NCBI RefSeq assembly: GCF_009817885.1
Contig: NZ_CP041764.1
Span: 1,116,001 to 1,180,000, forward strand
DNA length: 64,000 nucleotides
From: Serratia rhizosphaerae
GTDB taxonomy: Bacteria; Pseudomonadota; Gammaproteobacteria; Enterobacterales; Enterobacteriaceae
Reading direction: 5' to 3'
Under the pieces are notes generated by a model, which worked only from the letters and a program-made list of their open reading frames with translations, ran no database searches and was not told the origin of the DNA. Of the stretch, positions 35,229 to 43,844 are shown piece after piece. The translations under genes were made by a program, and so were the position numbers. The first letter of the stretch is position 1. Each line of letters starts with the position of its first letter.

Positions 35229-36509
35229 TTATGACGATATCCCGGCGGTTTCGCCCTCGCCGCTTGTCTGCCGGCCAATTCCCGGCTGCTCGACGCGAAT
35301 CAGCGGACAGAGGAAAAACGCCAGCACATACAGCGCCGTGTACGCCACCACCACGCCGATGGTGCTGAAGTACGGCAGCAGCACCACCGCAATCGCCGGC
35401 GCCAGGAAGTTCGACATGCCGGCAGACAGGTTATACACCGAAATCGCCGCGCCTTTATGCTTCGGCTCCAGCGCCGGGAACACCGCCGCCATCGGCACGA
35501 ACGCCGCGACGAAGATCCCCAGGGCAACCGCCGGAATCAACGCCATGGCGAAGTTATGGCCGAAATGCTGCGGGATGTAGTAAAACGCCAGACTGGAGAG
35601 CGCCATGCCCACGCAGCCGAACCAGCGCACCACCTTCATCCAGCCCATCTTCTCCGCCACAATGCCCCAGAATACGTTGGAGAAAATGGTGGTAAAGAAG
35701 AACACCGCCCATACCTGCAGCCACTCCGGCGTGGTGAAGCCCAGCTCATCGACGAACATCAGCGGCATGATGACCGCAAAGCCGAACAGCGACAGCGTGT
35801 TGATAATACGCACCATGCTGGAGAGCAGAATGCTGCGGTTGGTGTACAGCAGCGTCACCGCGCGGCTCAGTTCGCCGAACTTCTCGCGGGTGGTGAGGTT
35901 GCGCATATGGCGCGGCGTTTCGGTATTGCGCAGCGCCACCATCGAGATAATGCCGCCGATCACACAGAACACCAGCGCCAGCCACAGGGTGCCCAACTCA
36001 CCGATCTGCGGAATGGTAAAGCTCGGAATATAGCTGCCGAGCACGCCGATGCCGATGGAATACACCGCCCAGAACCAGCCCAGCGCCGAGCTCGCCCTGT
36101 CGCTCGGCACGTTATGCACGATGGCGACGATAAAGGCGTACAAGAACAGCGGATAGGCCAGGCCGCGAATGCCGTAAAACAGCAGAATCAGCGGATAGTT
36201 GGCATCGCCCAGGCCGAACACCAGGAACAGCACGTGGAAAATGCACCACATGACAAAGCCGATCATCATGGTTTTCTGCGGAGTGATAATCTCCGCCACC
36301 ACGCCGGAGATCCAGGCGGCCAGCGCCGCCGCCAGCCCGTAAAGGGTGAAGGCGAAAGAGGCCTGCGCCGGCGTAAAGCCCAGCTCTTTAATGTAGTGCG
36401 ACAGGAAGGCCAGCTCGAAACCGTCGCCGGTCATAAAGACCGCAATGGCGATATATCCCCATATCAGGTTCAGGGGCAGTCCGAGCCACTGTTTGTTGTT
36501 TACCGACAT
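35229..36509 (-). CDS. dalT: D-arabinitol transporter (MFS)
   Basis: The 426-residue, twelve-helix MFS permease matches Klebsiella DalT/RbtT polyol:proton symporters closely in the parts I recognise, such as MSVNNKQWLGLPLNLIWGY, GFELAFLSHYIKELGFTPAQ and LEPKHKGAAISVYNLSAG. DalT brings in D-arabinitol. It is the third gene of dalD-dalK-dalT, 68 bases after dalK. The C-terminus is a short Gly/Ser-rich tail. The ribitol paralogue RbtT is very similar, but the neighbours decide for arabinitol. Confidence 0.9.
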   Translation of the reverse strand: MSVNNKQWLGLPLNLIWGYIAIAVFMTGDGFELAFLSHYIKELGFTPAQASFAFTLYGLAAALAAWISGVVAEIITPQKTMMIGFVMWCIFHVLFLVFGLGDANYPLILLFYGIRGLAYPLFLYAFIVAIVHNVPSDRASSALGWFWAVYSIGIGVLGSYIPSFTIPQIGELGTLWLALVFCVIGGIISMVALRNTETPRHMRNLTTREKFGELSRAVTLLYTNRSILLSSMVRIINTLSLFGFAVIMPLMFVDELGFTTPEWLQVWAVFFFTTIFSNVFWGIVAEKMGWMKVVRWFGCVGMALSSLAFYYIPQHFGHNFAMALIPAVALGIFVAAFVPMAAVFPALEPKHKGAAISVYNLSAGMSNFLAPAIAVVLLPYFSTIGVVVAYTALYVLAFFLCPLIRVEQPGIGRQTSGEGETAGISS

Positions 36510-36577
36510 AATGACCTCGTTTTCAGGGTACTGAGGGCCGCCCTGCGAGCGGCCGCGATGTATTATTGTTATTAAAA

Positions 36578-38041
36578 TCAGTGCTTACGGTAATTCAGGT
36601 CGTTGACATACAGCGCATTGAACTGTGCATAGCGCGTCATCAGCCGCTGATGTCGCACCGCCTCCGGACGCCAGGTGCGGAAGATTTCCGGCTTTTCACA
36701 CACCGCCGCCAGCGGCTTGCCGGCCGCCAGACAGGCCAGACGCGCCGCGCCCAGCGCGCCGCCGGTTTCGCCGCCTTTATGCGTCACCACCGGCAAATTC
36801 AGGATGTCCGCCAGCAGCTGCGCCCAGAACGGGCTGCGGGCGCCGCCGCCCACCAGCGAACACTGTTCGATACGGGTGCCGCTCTCCTGCAGCACCCGCA
36901 GTCCGTCCGCCATGCCGAAGCTCACGCCTTCCAGCACCGCGTAGCCCATCAGCGCGCGCTGGCTGGCATGGTTCAGCCCCCAGAACATGCCGCCCGCGTC
37001 CGGGTCGTTATGCGGCGTGCGCTCGCCGGACAGGTAGGGCAGAAACAGCGGCGCGGCGGCTTTTTCTTCCTCGCTCAGCTGGGCAATCTCCTCCAGCAGC
37101 GCGTTTTCCGTGACCCCCACCAGCCGGCAGAACCACTGCAGACAGCTGGCGGCGCTGAGCATCACGCTCATCTGGTGCCACAGATTCGGCAGCACGTGAC
37201 AAAAAGCGTGCACCGCCGACTGCGGCGCCGGCCGGTAAGCCTCCGTGACCACAAACAGCACGCCGGAGGTGCCCAGAGAAATAAACGCATCGCCCGGCGA
37301 CACCGCGCCGACGCCGATGGCGCTGACGGCGTTATCACCGCCGCCGCCGGCCACCAGCACCGATGGGTTCAGCCCCCAGCGCGCGGCCAGCTGCGGCTCC
37401 AGCGTGGCGGAAACCTCACAGCCTTCCACCAGCGCCGGCATATGACGCCGCGACAGGCCGCACTTATCCAACAGCGCGTCCGACCAGTCGCGGCGCGCCA
37501 CGTCCAGCCACAGCGTGCCGGCCGCGTCCGACATATCGGAGATTTTTTTACCGGTCATTTGGTAGCGCAGATAATCCTTCGGCAGCAGTACCGTCGCGAT
37601 GCGGGCAAAATTGTCCGGTTCATGGCGGCGCACCCACAGCAGCTTCGGCGCGGTGAAGCCCGGCATGGCCAGATTGCCGGCCACCTGATGCAGTTCCGGC
37701 GCGATGTCTTCCAGTTCCACGCACTCCTGCGCGCTGCGGGTGTCGTTCCACAAAATAGCCGGCCGAATAACCTCATCGTTGTCATCCAGCAACACCGCGC
37801 CGTGCATCTGCCCGGACAGCCCTATCGCCTTGATGGCTGACCAGTGCTGGCCGCACTTTTCACGCAGCGTGGCCATCAGATAGTCCGTCGCTTCCCACCA
37901 GGCCTGCGGCGCTTGTTCCGACCAATGCGGCTGCGGTCGCTGGATAGTCAGCGGCGCGCTGTGGCTGGCGACAATCGCGCCATTTTCATCCACGATCAGC
38001 GCCTTGACTTCGGATGTGCCAAGATCGATGCCTAAATACAT
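36578..38041 (-). CDS. dalK: D-xylulose kinase
   Basis: This 487-residue FGGY-family carbohydrate kinase phosphorylates D-xylulose made by DalD so that it enters the pentose phosphate pathway. Motifs are YLGIDLGTSEVKALIVDENG at residues 2-21 (phosphate 1) and GLSGQMHGAVLLD (the xylulokinase sugar-binding segment). ILWNDTRSAQE, SLGTSGVLFV (phosphate 2) and LVGGGARSPFWAQ (adenosine) also match. It begins 9 bases after the dalD stop. XylB is a close relative, and the dal context selects the name. Confidence 0.93.
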   Translation of the reverse strand: MYLGIDLGTSEVKALIVDENGAIVASHSAPLTIQRPQPHWSEQAPQAWWEATDYLMATLREKCGQHWSAIKAIGLSGQMHGAVLLDDNDEVIRPAILWNDTRSAQECVELEDIAPELHQVAGNLAMPGFTAPKLLWVRRHEPDNFARIATVLLPKDYLRYQMTGKKISDMSDAAGTLWLDVARRDWSDALLDKCGLSRRHMPALVEGCEVSATLEPQLAARWGLNPSVLVAGGGGDNAVSAIGVGAVSPGDAFISLGTSGVLFVVTEAYRPAPQSAVHAFCHVLPNLWHQMSVMLSAASCLQWFCRLVGVTENALLEEIAQLSEEEKAAAPLFLPYLSGERTPHNDPDAGGMFWGLNHASQRALMGYAVLEGVSFGMADGLRVLQESGTRIEQCSLVGGGARSPFWAQLLADILNLPVVTHKGGETGGALGAARLACLAAGKPLAAVCEKPEIFRTWRPEAVRHQRLMTRYAQFNALYVNDLNYRKH

Positions 38042-38050
38042 AGCCGCCCC

Positions 38051-39420
38051 TCAGTTAATCAGCGCGTAAACCGCGGCAATCTTCTCGCGCAGCAGCGCGA
38101 CAAAATCCGCCCGCTGCGTCAGTTCGCCAAACAGCGCGCTGTCCTGCGCATAGGCGGCAATCGGATCGTCCGATTCGAACATCGCATGCACCGCCGGCGC
38201 ATTGAGAATGCCGTCCTGATAGTCGTACGGCAGCCCCCCTGATGCCATCGCTCCATAAAGACAAAGAACAGCGCCGGCAGCATGGCGGTGGCCTCCGGCC
38301 GCGCGCCGCGCTGGTAGCACTCCTGCAGGGTAGGTGCAATCATCGCCGGGATCTTGGAGAAGCCGTCCGCCGCCACCCGCTGGTTGGTATCCTGAATATG
38401 GGGATTGGTGAAACGCTTGAGCACCACGTCGCGGTAGGCGGGCAGATCGATGCCGTTGTCCCCTAAGCTTGGGATCACGTCCTGTGTGACATAGCGGTCG
38501 GCAATGGCGTAAACCGCGGCGGTCAGCGTACTCTCATGGATATATTGCTGACCGAGCAGCGTACCGGCCCAGGCGATGCAGCTGTGCGAAGCGTTAAGAA
38601 TGCGGATTTTCGCCTCTTCGTAAGGGATCACCGATTCCACCAGCTCCACGCCCACGGCGGCCAAGTCCGGGCATCCGGCGCGGAAATTATCTTCCACCAC
38701 CCACTGGATAAAGCTCTCCCCCATCACCGGCGCTTGATCGTCGATCCCGGTTTGCGCCTTGATGCGCGCCGGCAGATCCGCCGCCGGACGCGGCGTGATG
38801 CGGTCAACCATGGTATTCGGACAGCTGGCGTTGGCCGCCAGCCAGTCGCTGACCGCACTTTTGCCGGTCAGCTGCAGGAATTCCGTCAGCCCGTCGTGGA
38901 AGCGATCGCCGTTGTGGCGCACGTTGTCGCAGCTCAGCAGCGTTAACGGCCCGGCATTCTGCGCCATCCGCTGTTCCATAATTTTGGTAATCGCGCCGTA
39001 AATGGTTTTGCAGTCACCGTTCAGGTCGGCCGCCAAATCGGCATTCTCCACGTCCAGTTTGTGGCGGGTATTCAGGTAGTAGCCGCCTTCGGTCACGGTA
39101 AACGCGATCACTTTCGTCTGCGGCCGGGCGCCCTCCTCAATCAGCGGCTGCAGATCCGGCTGCCACGGCAACAGCGTCTGAATCGAAGTAATCTCTTCAT
39201 ACTCGCGCTCGCCGTCCGGGCTGACGGTTTCCAGCACATAGCGCCCGTCTTGCGCCGCCAGCGCCTGCACCACCTGTTCCGCATCATTACGGATATTGCC
39301 GGCGGCAATATGCCAGCGCCGGTCGCCGCCGGCGATCAGACGGTGCAGATACCACGCCTGATGCGCGCGGTGAAAAGATCCCAGACCGATATGCAGCCAC
39401 GTGTTTTGATCGTTGTTCAT
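38051..39420 (-). pseudogene. dalD: D-arabinitol 4-dehydrogenase, frameshifted near the 3' end
   Basis: The gene encodes a polyol-specific long-chain dehydrogenase of the mannitol dehydrogenase family that oxidises D-arabinitol to D-xylulose. Residues 1 to about 396 read normally from MNNDQNTWLHIGLGSFHRAH through SFIQWVVEDNFR, IPYEEAKIRILNASHS and FFVFMERWHQG. At the run of six C at 38234-38239 the frame is lost, and the protein goes on as an unrelated tail ending at 38119. The expected C-terminus (LPYDYQDGILNA to KIAAVYALIN, stop at 38051) continues in the other frame. One extra G on the coding strand restores a single 456-residue protein. It may be a sequencing error, a phase-variable tract or a real mutation. 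Everything upstream is intact. Confidence 0.88.
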
Positions 39421-39704
39421 GGTTCAACTCCCCAGTACGGTTATGCCGCCCACTGTAGATGATCATTTGAGTTGAATAAGAGCCATGGATCACAAAAGAG
39501 CAAAAGACCAATAAAATTACATATGCCCAGAAATGAGCAAATAACTTGCCTGAAGACATAGCTGGCGACACAATGAAAGCCTTGTTCCGACAGGCGCTTT
39601 TCCGCTTTCATTTACATGCGGACAGCGCGCTGACAGAGGCTCCCCCGCGCGCATTACGCCGCTACCGGGGGGCGGGCGTGAGGCTTTTACCTGAGGCAGA
39701 GTTC
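39421..39704 (+). promoter_or_regulatory. dalD-dalR divergent control region
   Basis: This 284-base gap holds both promoters. GAGCAAA occurs twice in direct orientation near 39498 and 39535 within similar contexts, and TGATCATTTGAGTTGAAT lies near 39460. These are candidates for DalR or catabolite control sites, but none fits a consensus well. The part nearest dalR is open in the dalR frame, but no separate gene is seen. Confidence 0.4.
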
Positions 39705-40646
39705 GTGAGTAAAGAAGATGATATCCGGCTGGATCAGAAGGTCCGCGCCGCGTGGATGTACTACATCGCCGGTCTTAACCAGAGCGAAATCGCCAGCCAG
39801 CTCGGCACATCACGGCCGGTAGTGCAACGGCTGATCGCGGCGGCAAAGGAAGAAGGCATTGTCTCGATCGGGCTGCATCACCCGGTGGCCAACTGTCTGG
39901 ACTATGCGCAGCTGCTGCAGGAAAAATATCGCCTGCTGGAGTGTAACGTGGTGCCGGCTTACGGCGGCGAGGGAACGCTGGACAGCGTCTCTTTCGGCTG
40001 CCAGCAAATCATGGCGCGCTACCTGCGTGACGCCGAGGCCAAGGTGATCGGCATCGGCTCCGGGTTGACGCTGAAAAAAACCATCCACCGCATCGACTTC
40101 AGCAGCCAGAACGCCCGCTGCGTCGCCCTGATCAGCGCCATGAACGAAAACGGCGAGTGTAACTATTACGACGATGTGCCGCTGCTGCTGGCGCGGAAAA
40201 TCCAGGCGAAGTACTACCAATGGCCCGCACCGCGCTACGCGCAAACCACGCAGGAGCACGCCATGTGGAGCGGCAGCCGGCTGTACCGCAACGTCTCGGC
40301 GGTGGCGGAAAACTCGGACGTGATCTTTGTCGGCATCGGCGCATTGGGCACGCAAAGCCCGATCTTCAAAGACGGCTTTATCGACCAGCCGCAACTCGCC
40401 GAGCTGACCGCGCTCGGTGGGGTCGGTGAAATACTGGGGCGCTTTATCGACGGCGACGGGGAAGTGCTCGACTGTGCGATCAACCGGCGCAATACCAGCT
40501 ACGATATCCGCCGCAGCGATTGCCCGCGCATCGCCGCAGCCTGCGGTGAAGATAAACGGCCGGCGATACTGGCGGCGCTGAAAGGTGGCTGGATCAATGG
40601 GCTGGTGACCGACGAGCACAGCGCCCGCTGGCTGCTGACGCGCTGA
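39705..40646 (+). CDS. dalR: DalR, SorC-family regulator of D-arabinitol genes
   Basis: This 313-residue SorC/DeoR-type regulator has an N-terminal helix-turn-helix (AGLNQSEIASQLGTSRPVVQ near residues 23-42) and a C-terminal sugar-phosphate-isomerase-like effector domain (GIGSGLTLKKTIHRI, FVGIGALG). It is divergent from dalDKT, the Klebsiella arrangement in which DalR represses and D-arabinitol induces. The open frame runs 53 codons further to a TTG. The GTG at 39705 follows GAGG by 8 bases and gives MSKEDDIRLDQKVRAAW, the family length. I prefer it, but the start is not certain. Confidence 0.85.
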   Translation: MSKEDDIRLDQKVRAAWMYYIAGLNQSEIASQLGTSRPVVQRLIAAAKEEGIVSIGLHHPVANCLDYAQLLQEKYRLLECNVVPAYGGEGTLDSVSFGCQQIMARYLRDAEAKVIGIGSGLTLKKTIHRIDFSSQNARCVALISAMNENGECNYYDDVPLLLARKIQAKYYQWPAPRYAQTTQEHAMWSGSRLYRNVSAVAENSDVIFVGIGALGTQSPIFKDGFIDQPQLAELTALGGVGEILGRFIDGDGEVLDCAINRRNTSYDIRRSDCPRIAAACGEDKRPAILAALKGGWINGLVTDEHSARWLLTR

Positions 40647-40701
40647 ACCCGGCGCTGCGCACACCGCGCGGCGCAGGATGTGCTGAATCGCAGAAACGAA
40701 A

Positions 40702-40735
40702 AGGCCCGATGTTATTTGTTAATAACATCGGGCCT
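40702..40735 (-). terminator. Terminator downstream of tRNA-Asp (40.7 kb)
   Basis: AGGCCCGATGTTATT (40702-40716) and AATAACATCGGGCCT (40721-40735) form a perfect 15-bp stem with loop TGTT. On the minus strand a T-rich tail TTTCGTTT follows. It is 6 bases past the tRNA 3' end. Confidence 0.85.
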
Positions 40736-40741
40736 GAATAG

Positions 40742-40818
40742 TGGCGGAACGGACGGGGCTCGAACCCGCGACCCCCTGCGTGACAGGCAGGTATTCTAAC
40801 CAACTGAACTACCGCTCC
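40742..40818 (-). tRNA. aspV: tRNA-Asp (anticodon GUC)
   Basis: On the minus strand the 77 bases begin GGAGCGGTAGTTCAG and end with an encoded CCA. The anticodon loop CTGTCAC gives GUC. The T-arm reads CGGGTTCGAGCCCCG. The sequence is identical to the tRNA at 61138-61214. In E. coli, aspV also stands next to dnaQ, so the symbol follows position. Confidence 0.97.
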
Positions 40819-40850
40819 GCGTCGTTCCCTCTTGCGGGGGAACGACGCGA

Positions 40851-40879
40851 ATATTACGGATGAGCGCGCATTCCGTCAA
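40851..40879 (-). promoter_or_regulatory. tRNA-Asp promoter
   Basis: On the minus strand TTGACG (40874-40879) and TAATAT (40851-40856) are exactly 17 bases apart, followed by a GC-rich discriminator. The start site falls near 40845. The short leader contains a 12-bp stem, CGCGTCGTTCCC against GGGAACGACGCG (40818-40849), whose 3' arm ends on the first tRNA base. Confidence 0.85.
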
Positions 40880-40974
40880 CGCCTTTTTTTCGGGAAAAAC
40901 GCCGTTTGCACAGTTTTTCAGCTAACCGGGCAAGCGAGTGATTTTATTGCGCTTTTTTTCGCCGTGAAACGCCG

Positions 40975-41712
40975 TTATTCTGCGCGCCACAGGCAGTTGC
41001 CGCCGCCCTTTTTCGCCACCAGATCCAGGCGCGCCTCATGGGCAACCAGCTCTTCATCGCTGGCGTACACCACTTTCATCGCATTAGCCGGACGCACGAT
41101 ACGCTGCACCTCCTGCACCGAGTCGCTCTGCTGGGTATCCCCTTCCATCTGGAACGCCATCGAAGTCTGGCCGCCGGTCATCGCCAGATAGACTTCCGCC
41201 AGGATCTCGGCATCGAGCAATGCGCCGTGCAGCGTACGCTTGCTGTTGTCGATTTCGTAGCGGCTGCACAAGGCATCCAGGTTGTTGCGCTTGCCCGGGA
41301 ACAGGCGGCGCGCCATCATCAGGCTATCGGTGATGGTACAGAAGGTATCGGTATTCGGGATATCCCGCTGCAGCATGCGGAATTCGTGATCCATAAAGCC
41401 GATATCGAACGATGCGTTATGAATAACGAGTTCGCCACCGCGGATAAAGTCGAGAAACTCGTCGGCAATCTGATCGAAGGTGGGCTTGTCAGCCAGGAAT
41501 TCATCGCTGATGCCGTGAACGCCGTAGGCTTCCGGATCCACCAGCCGATCGGGTTTGACATACACATGATAGTGGCGGCCGGTCAAACGCCGGTTGATCA
41601 CCTCTACCGCACCGATTTCGATGATGCGGTGCCCTTCATAGTGAACCCCTAGCTTGTTCATACCGGTGGTTTCGGTATCAAGAACGATCTGTCTGGTTGG
41701 TGTAGTGATCAT
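40975..41712 (-). CDS. dnaQ: DNA polymerase III epsilon subunit (proofreading exonuclease)
   Basis: The 245 residues correspond to E. coli DnaQ (243). The 3'-5' exonuclease motifs are in place: ExoI Asp12-Thr-Glu14 in VLDTETTG, ExoII in IHNASFDIGFM, and ExoIII in TLHGALLDAEILAEVY. The C-terminal segment, which binds the alpha subunit, follows after a Gln/Ser linker. It is divergent from rnhA with 72 bases between them, as in E. coli. Confidence 0.98.
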   Translation of the reverse strand: MITTPTRQIVLDTETTGMNKLGVHYEGHRIIEIGAVEVINRRLTGRHYHVYVKPDRLVDPEAYGVHGISDEFLADKPTFDQIADEFLDFIRGGELVIHNASFDIGFMDHEFRMLQRDIPNTDTFCTITDSLMMARRLFPGKRNNLDALCSRYEIDNSKRTLHGALLDAEILAEVYLAMTGGQTSMAFQMEGDTQQSDSVQEVQRIVRPANAMKVVYASDEELVAHEARLDLVAKKGGGNCLWRAE

Positions 41713-41784
41713 ATTGCAGTGCTCATCGCGCTCGTTTATGTCAGACTTGGCTTTTAAAACCTAATTAGGAAGAGTCTACCAGAG

Positions 41785-42252
41785 ATGCTCAAACAGGTAG
41801 AAATTTTCACCGACGGCTCATGCCTTGGCAACCCCGGCCCCGGTGGTTACGGCGCTATTTTGCGCTACAAGCAGACGGAAAAAAGCCTCAGCGCCGGCTA
41901 TCGGCTCACCACCAACAACCGCATGGAGCTGATGGCGGCGATTGTCGCGCTGGAAACCCTGACCGCCCCCTGTGCGGTGGTGCTCAGCACCGACAGCCAG
42001 TACGTCCGTCAGGGGATCACCCAGTGGATCCACAACTGGAAAAAGCGCGGCTGGAAAACCGCCGACAAAAAGCCAGTCAAGAATGTCGATCTGTGGCAAC
42101 GGCTGGATCTGGCGATCGCCCGCCATACCGTGCAGTGGGAATGGGTCAAGGGCCATGCGGGCCATCCGGAGAATGAACGCTGCGACGTGCTGGCGCGCGA
42201 GGCGGCCGGCAACCCGACTCAGGAAGACAGCGGCTATCAACCGGACGCCTGA
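41785..42252 (+). CDS. rnhA: Ribonuclease HI
   Basis: RNase HI cuts the RNA strand of RNA-DNA hybrids. The 155 residues match E. coli, and the four acidic residues are visible: Asp10 in FTDGSCLGNPGPGG, Glu48 in NNRMELMAAI, Asp70 in STDSQYV and the late Asp in NERCDVLAREAA. The basic handle region KKRGWKTADKKPVKN is also present. Its stop directly abuts the end of the convergent yafS. Confidence 0.98.
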   Translation: MLKQVEIFTDGSCLGNPGPGGYGAILRYKQTEKSLSAGYRLTTNNRMELMAAIVALETLTAPCAVVLSTDSQYVRQGITQWIHNWKKRGWKTADKKPVKNVDLWQRLDLAIARHTVQWEWVKGHAGHPENERCDVLAREAAGNPTQEDSGYQPDA

Positions 42253-42972
42253 TTACGGCAGTTTGCGGTAGCTCTTGGTCGCGCCGACCGCGCGGCCAAG
42301 GGACGGTTTACGCGCCCCCATTCTCAGCGGCGTCGGCGTCAGCGGCAAGGTGCGCTTACGCGCCACTATCAAGCTCATACAGCCCAGCGCCGGCAGATGC
42401 GTGCTGAGAAACTGCCCCCCTTTGCGATGCCACGGCAACACGTGGAAGCGCGTCTGACAAAGCACTTCATAATTCAACAGGCTCAGCCAGTCCAACAGCC
42501 GCATCTGCGTGAACATGCGGCTGGCGTACGGCTGACGCTGACGCAGCCGCGGCACCAGTTTTGCCAGCCCCAGCAGGCTGAACGGGTTAAAGGCGCTGAT
42601 CACCAGCCAGCCGTCATCAACCAGAATGCGGTCCACCTCACGCAGCATACGGTGCGGATCGTCGGCGTAGGGCAGGCTGTGGGCCAGCAGGCAGGCATCC
42701 ACCGACTTGGCGGCAAACGGCAGTTGGTAGACGTCGGCGCGCACCTGGAGCGCCGCGCCGCTCATCCCCACGTTGACCTGGTGGGAGATGGCGCACTTGT
42801 CAGTGGTCAGCTCCGCGCTCAGGCTACCGATTTTCAACAGATGAAAACCAAACAGTTTCGGCCACCAGGGTTGCAACTGCTGCTCCAGCGCTGCACGATA
42901 ATATTCCCCCCATGGCAACTCGGCCCACGACTGCGGACTATGAAGCTTTTGTAGAGTGTGGGCTGGTTTCAT
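42253..42972 (-). CDS. yafS: YafS, SAM-dependent methyltransferase-like protein
   Basis: This 239-residue protein of the class I methyltransferase fold (type 11) corresponds to E. coli YafS, which has no established substrate. The region ADVYQLPFAAKSVDACLLAHSLPYADDP near residues 79-106 carries the acidic cofactor loop and post-II motifs. A Gly-rich motif I (usually GxGxG) is not clear in KIGSLSAELTTDKC. The C-terminal 40 residues are basic and Pro-rich. It is divergent from gloB, with 44 bases between them. Confidence 0.9.
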   Translation of the reverse strand: MKPAHTLQKLHSPQSWAELPWGEYYRAALEQQLQPWWPKLFGFHLLKIGSLSAELTTDKCAISHQVNVGMSGAALQVRADVYQLPFAAKSVDACLLAHSLPYADDPHRMLREVDRILVDDGWLVISAFNPFSLLGLAKLVPRLRQRQPYASRMFTQMRLLDWLSLLNYEVLCQTRFHVLPWHRKGGQFLSTHLPALGCMSLIVARKRTLPLTPTPLRMGARKPSLGRAVGATKSYRKLP

Positions 42973-43016
42973 GATTTATTATCTTCTTTCAAGCCGTTGC
43001 CAACGAGAGGTGTCCC

Positions 43017-43772
43017 ATGAATCTTATCAGCATTCCTGCCTTCCAGGACAATTACATTTGGTTATTAGACGACCAGCAAGGCCGCTGCGTCATTGTCGAT
43101 CCGGGCGAGGCGCCGCCGGTGCTGGCGGCATTGCAGCGCCTGCAGCTGACGCCGGACGCCATCCTGCTGACCCATCATCACCACGACCACGTGGGCGGCG
43201 TCGCGCAAATTGTCGCGCAATATCCGGCCCTGCCGGTATACGGCCCGCAGGAAACCGCCGATAAAGGCGCGACGCAGGTGGTTAAAGGCGGTGATACGAT
43301 CGATGTCGGCGGCAGAAACTATCAGGTGATGGCGGTTCCCGGCCATACGCTGGGCCATATCGCCTTTTACAGCGCTCCTTATCTGTTCTGCGGCGATACG
43401 CTGTTTTCCGCCGGCTGCGGACGTTTATTTGAAGGCACCGCAGAGCAGATGTACCACTCATTGCAACAATTCATGCAACTTCCCGATAACACCTTAATTT
43501 GCTGCGCTCATGAATATACGCTGGCAAATCTTAAGTTTGCACGGGCTATTCTGCCGCAAGATCGACAAATAGAAACATATCAGCAACAGGTTGAGGCATT
43601 ACGGGCAAAAGGCCAACCCAGCCTGCCGACAACCCTGCAATTAGAGCGAAAAATAAACGTATTCTTACGTTGCCATGACACTGATTTACAAAAAGAATTA
43701 GGCTTTAACTCTCCACCGGACGACCTTGCTTCGGCTTTTTCCGAATTACGCCGCCGGAAGGATACCTTTTGA
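43017..43772 (+). CDS. gloB: Hydroxyacylglutathione hydrolase (glyoxalase II)
   Basis: GloB hydrolyses S-lactoylglutathione to D-lactate and glutathione, the second step of methylglyoxal detoxification. The 251 residues are standard. The metallo-beta-lactamase motif THHHHDHVGG at residues 52-61 provides His53, His55, Asp57 and His58. Further ligands lie in PGHTLGHIAFY, FCGDTLFSAGCGR and CCAHEYTLANLKFA. The last 80 residues form the glutathione-binding helical domain. Confidence 0.97.
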   Translation: MNLISIPAFQDNYIWLLDDQQGRCVIVDPGEAPPVLAALQRLQLTPDAILLTHHHHDHVGGVAQIVAQYPALPVYGPQETADKGATQVVKGGDTIDVGGRNYQVMAVPGHTLGHIAFYSAPYLFCGDTLFSAGCGRLFEGTAEQMYHSLQQFMQLPDNTLICCAHEYTLANLKFARAILPQDRQIETYQQQVEALRAKGQPSLPTTLQLERKINVFLRCHDTDLQKELGFNSPPDDLASAFSELRRRKDTF

Positions 43773-43844
43773 AGCTTTTGGTTGTGTTGATTGGCGAAGC
43801 ACAGTATTATTGCTCGTCTTTTAAGCAACCACATTGACACACAC

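Noticed and set aside
39546..39704. A 53-codon extension of dalR from a TTG
   Set aside because: No ribosome site and unlike the family N-terminus; the GTG at 39705 has GAGG at good distance.
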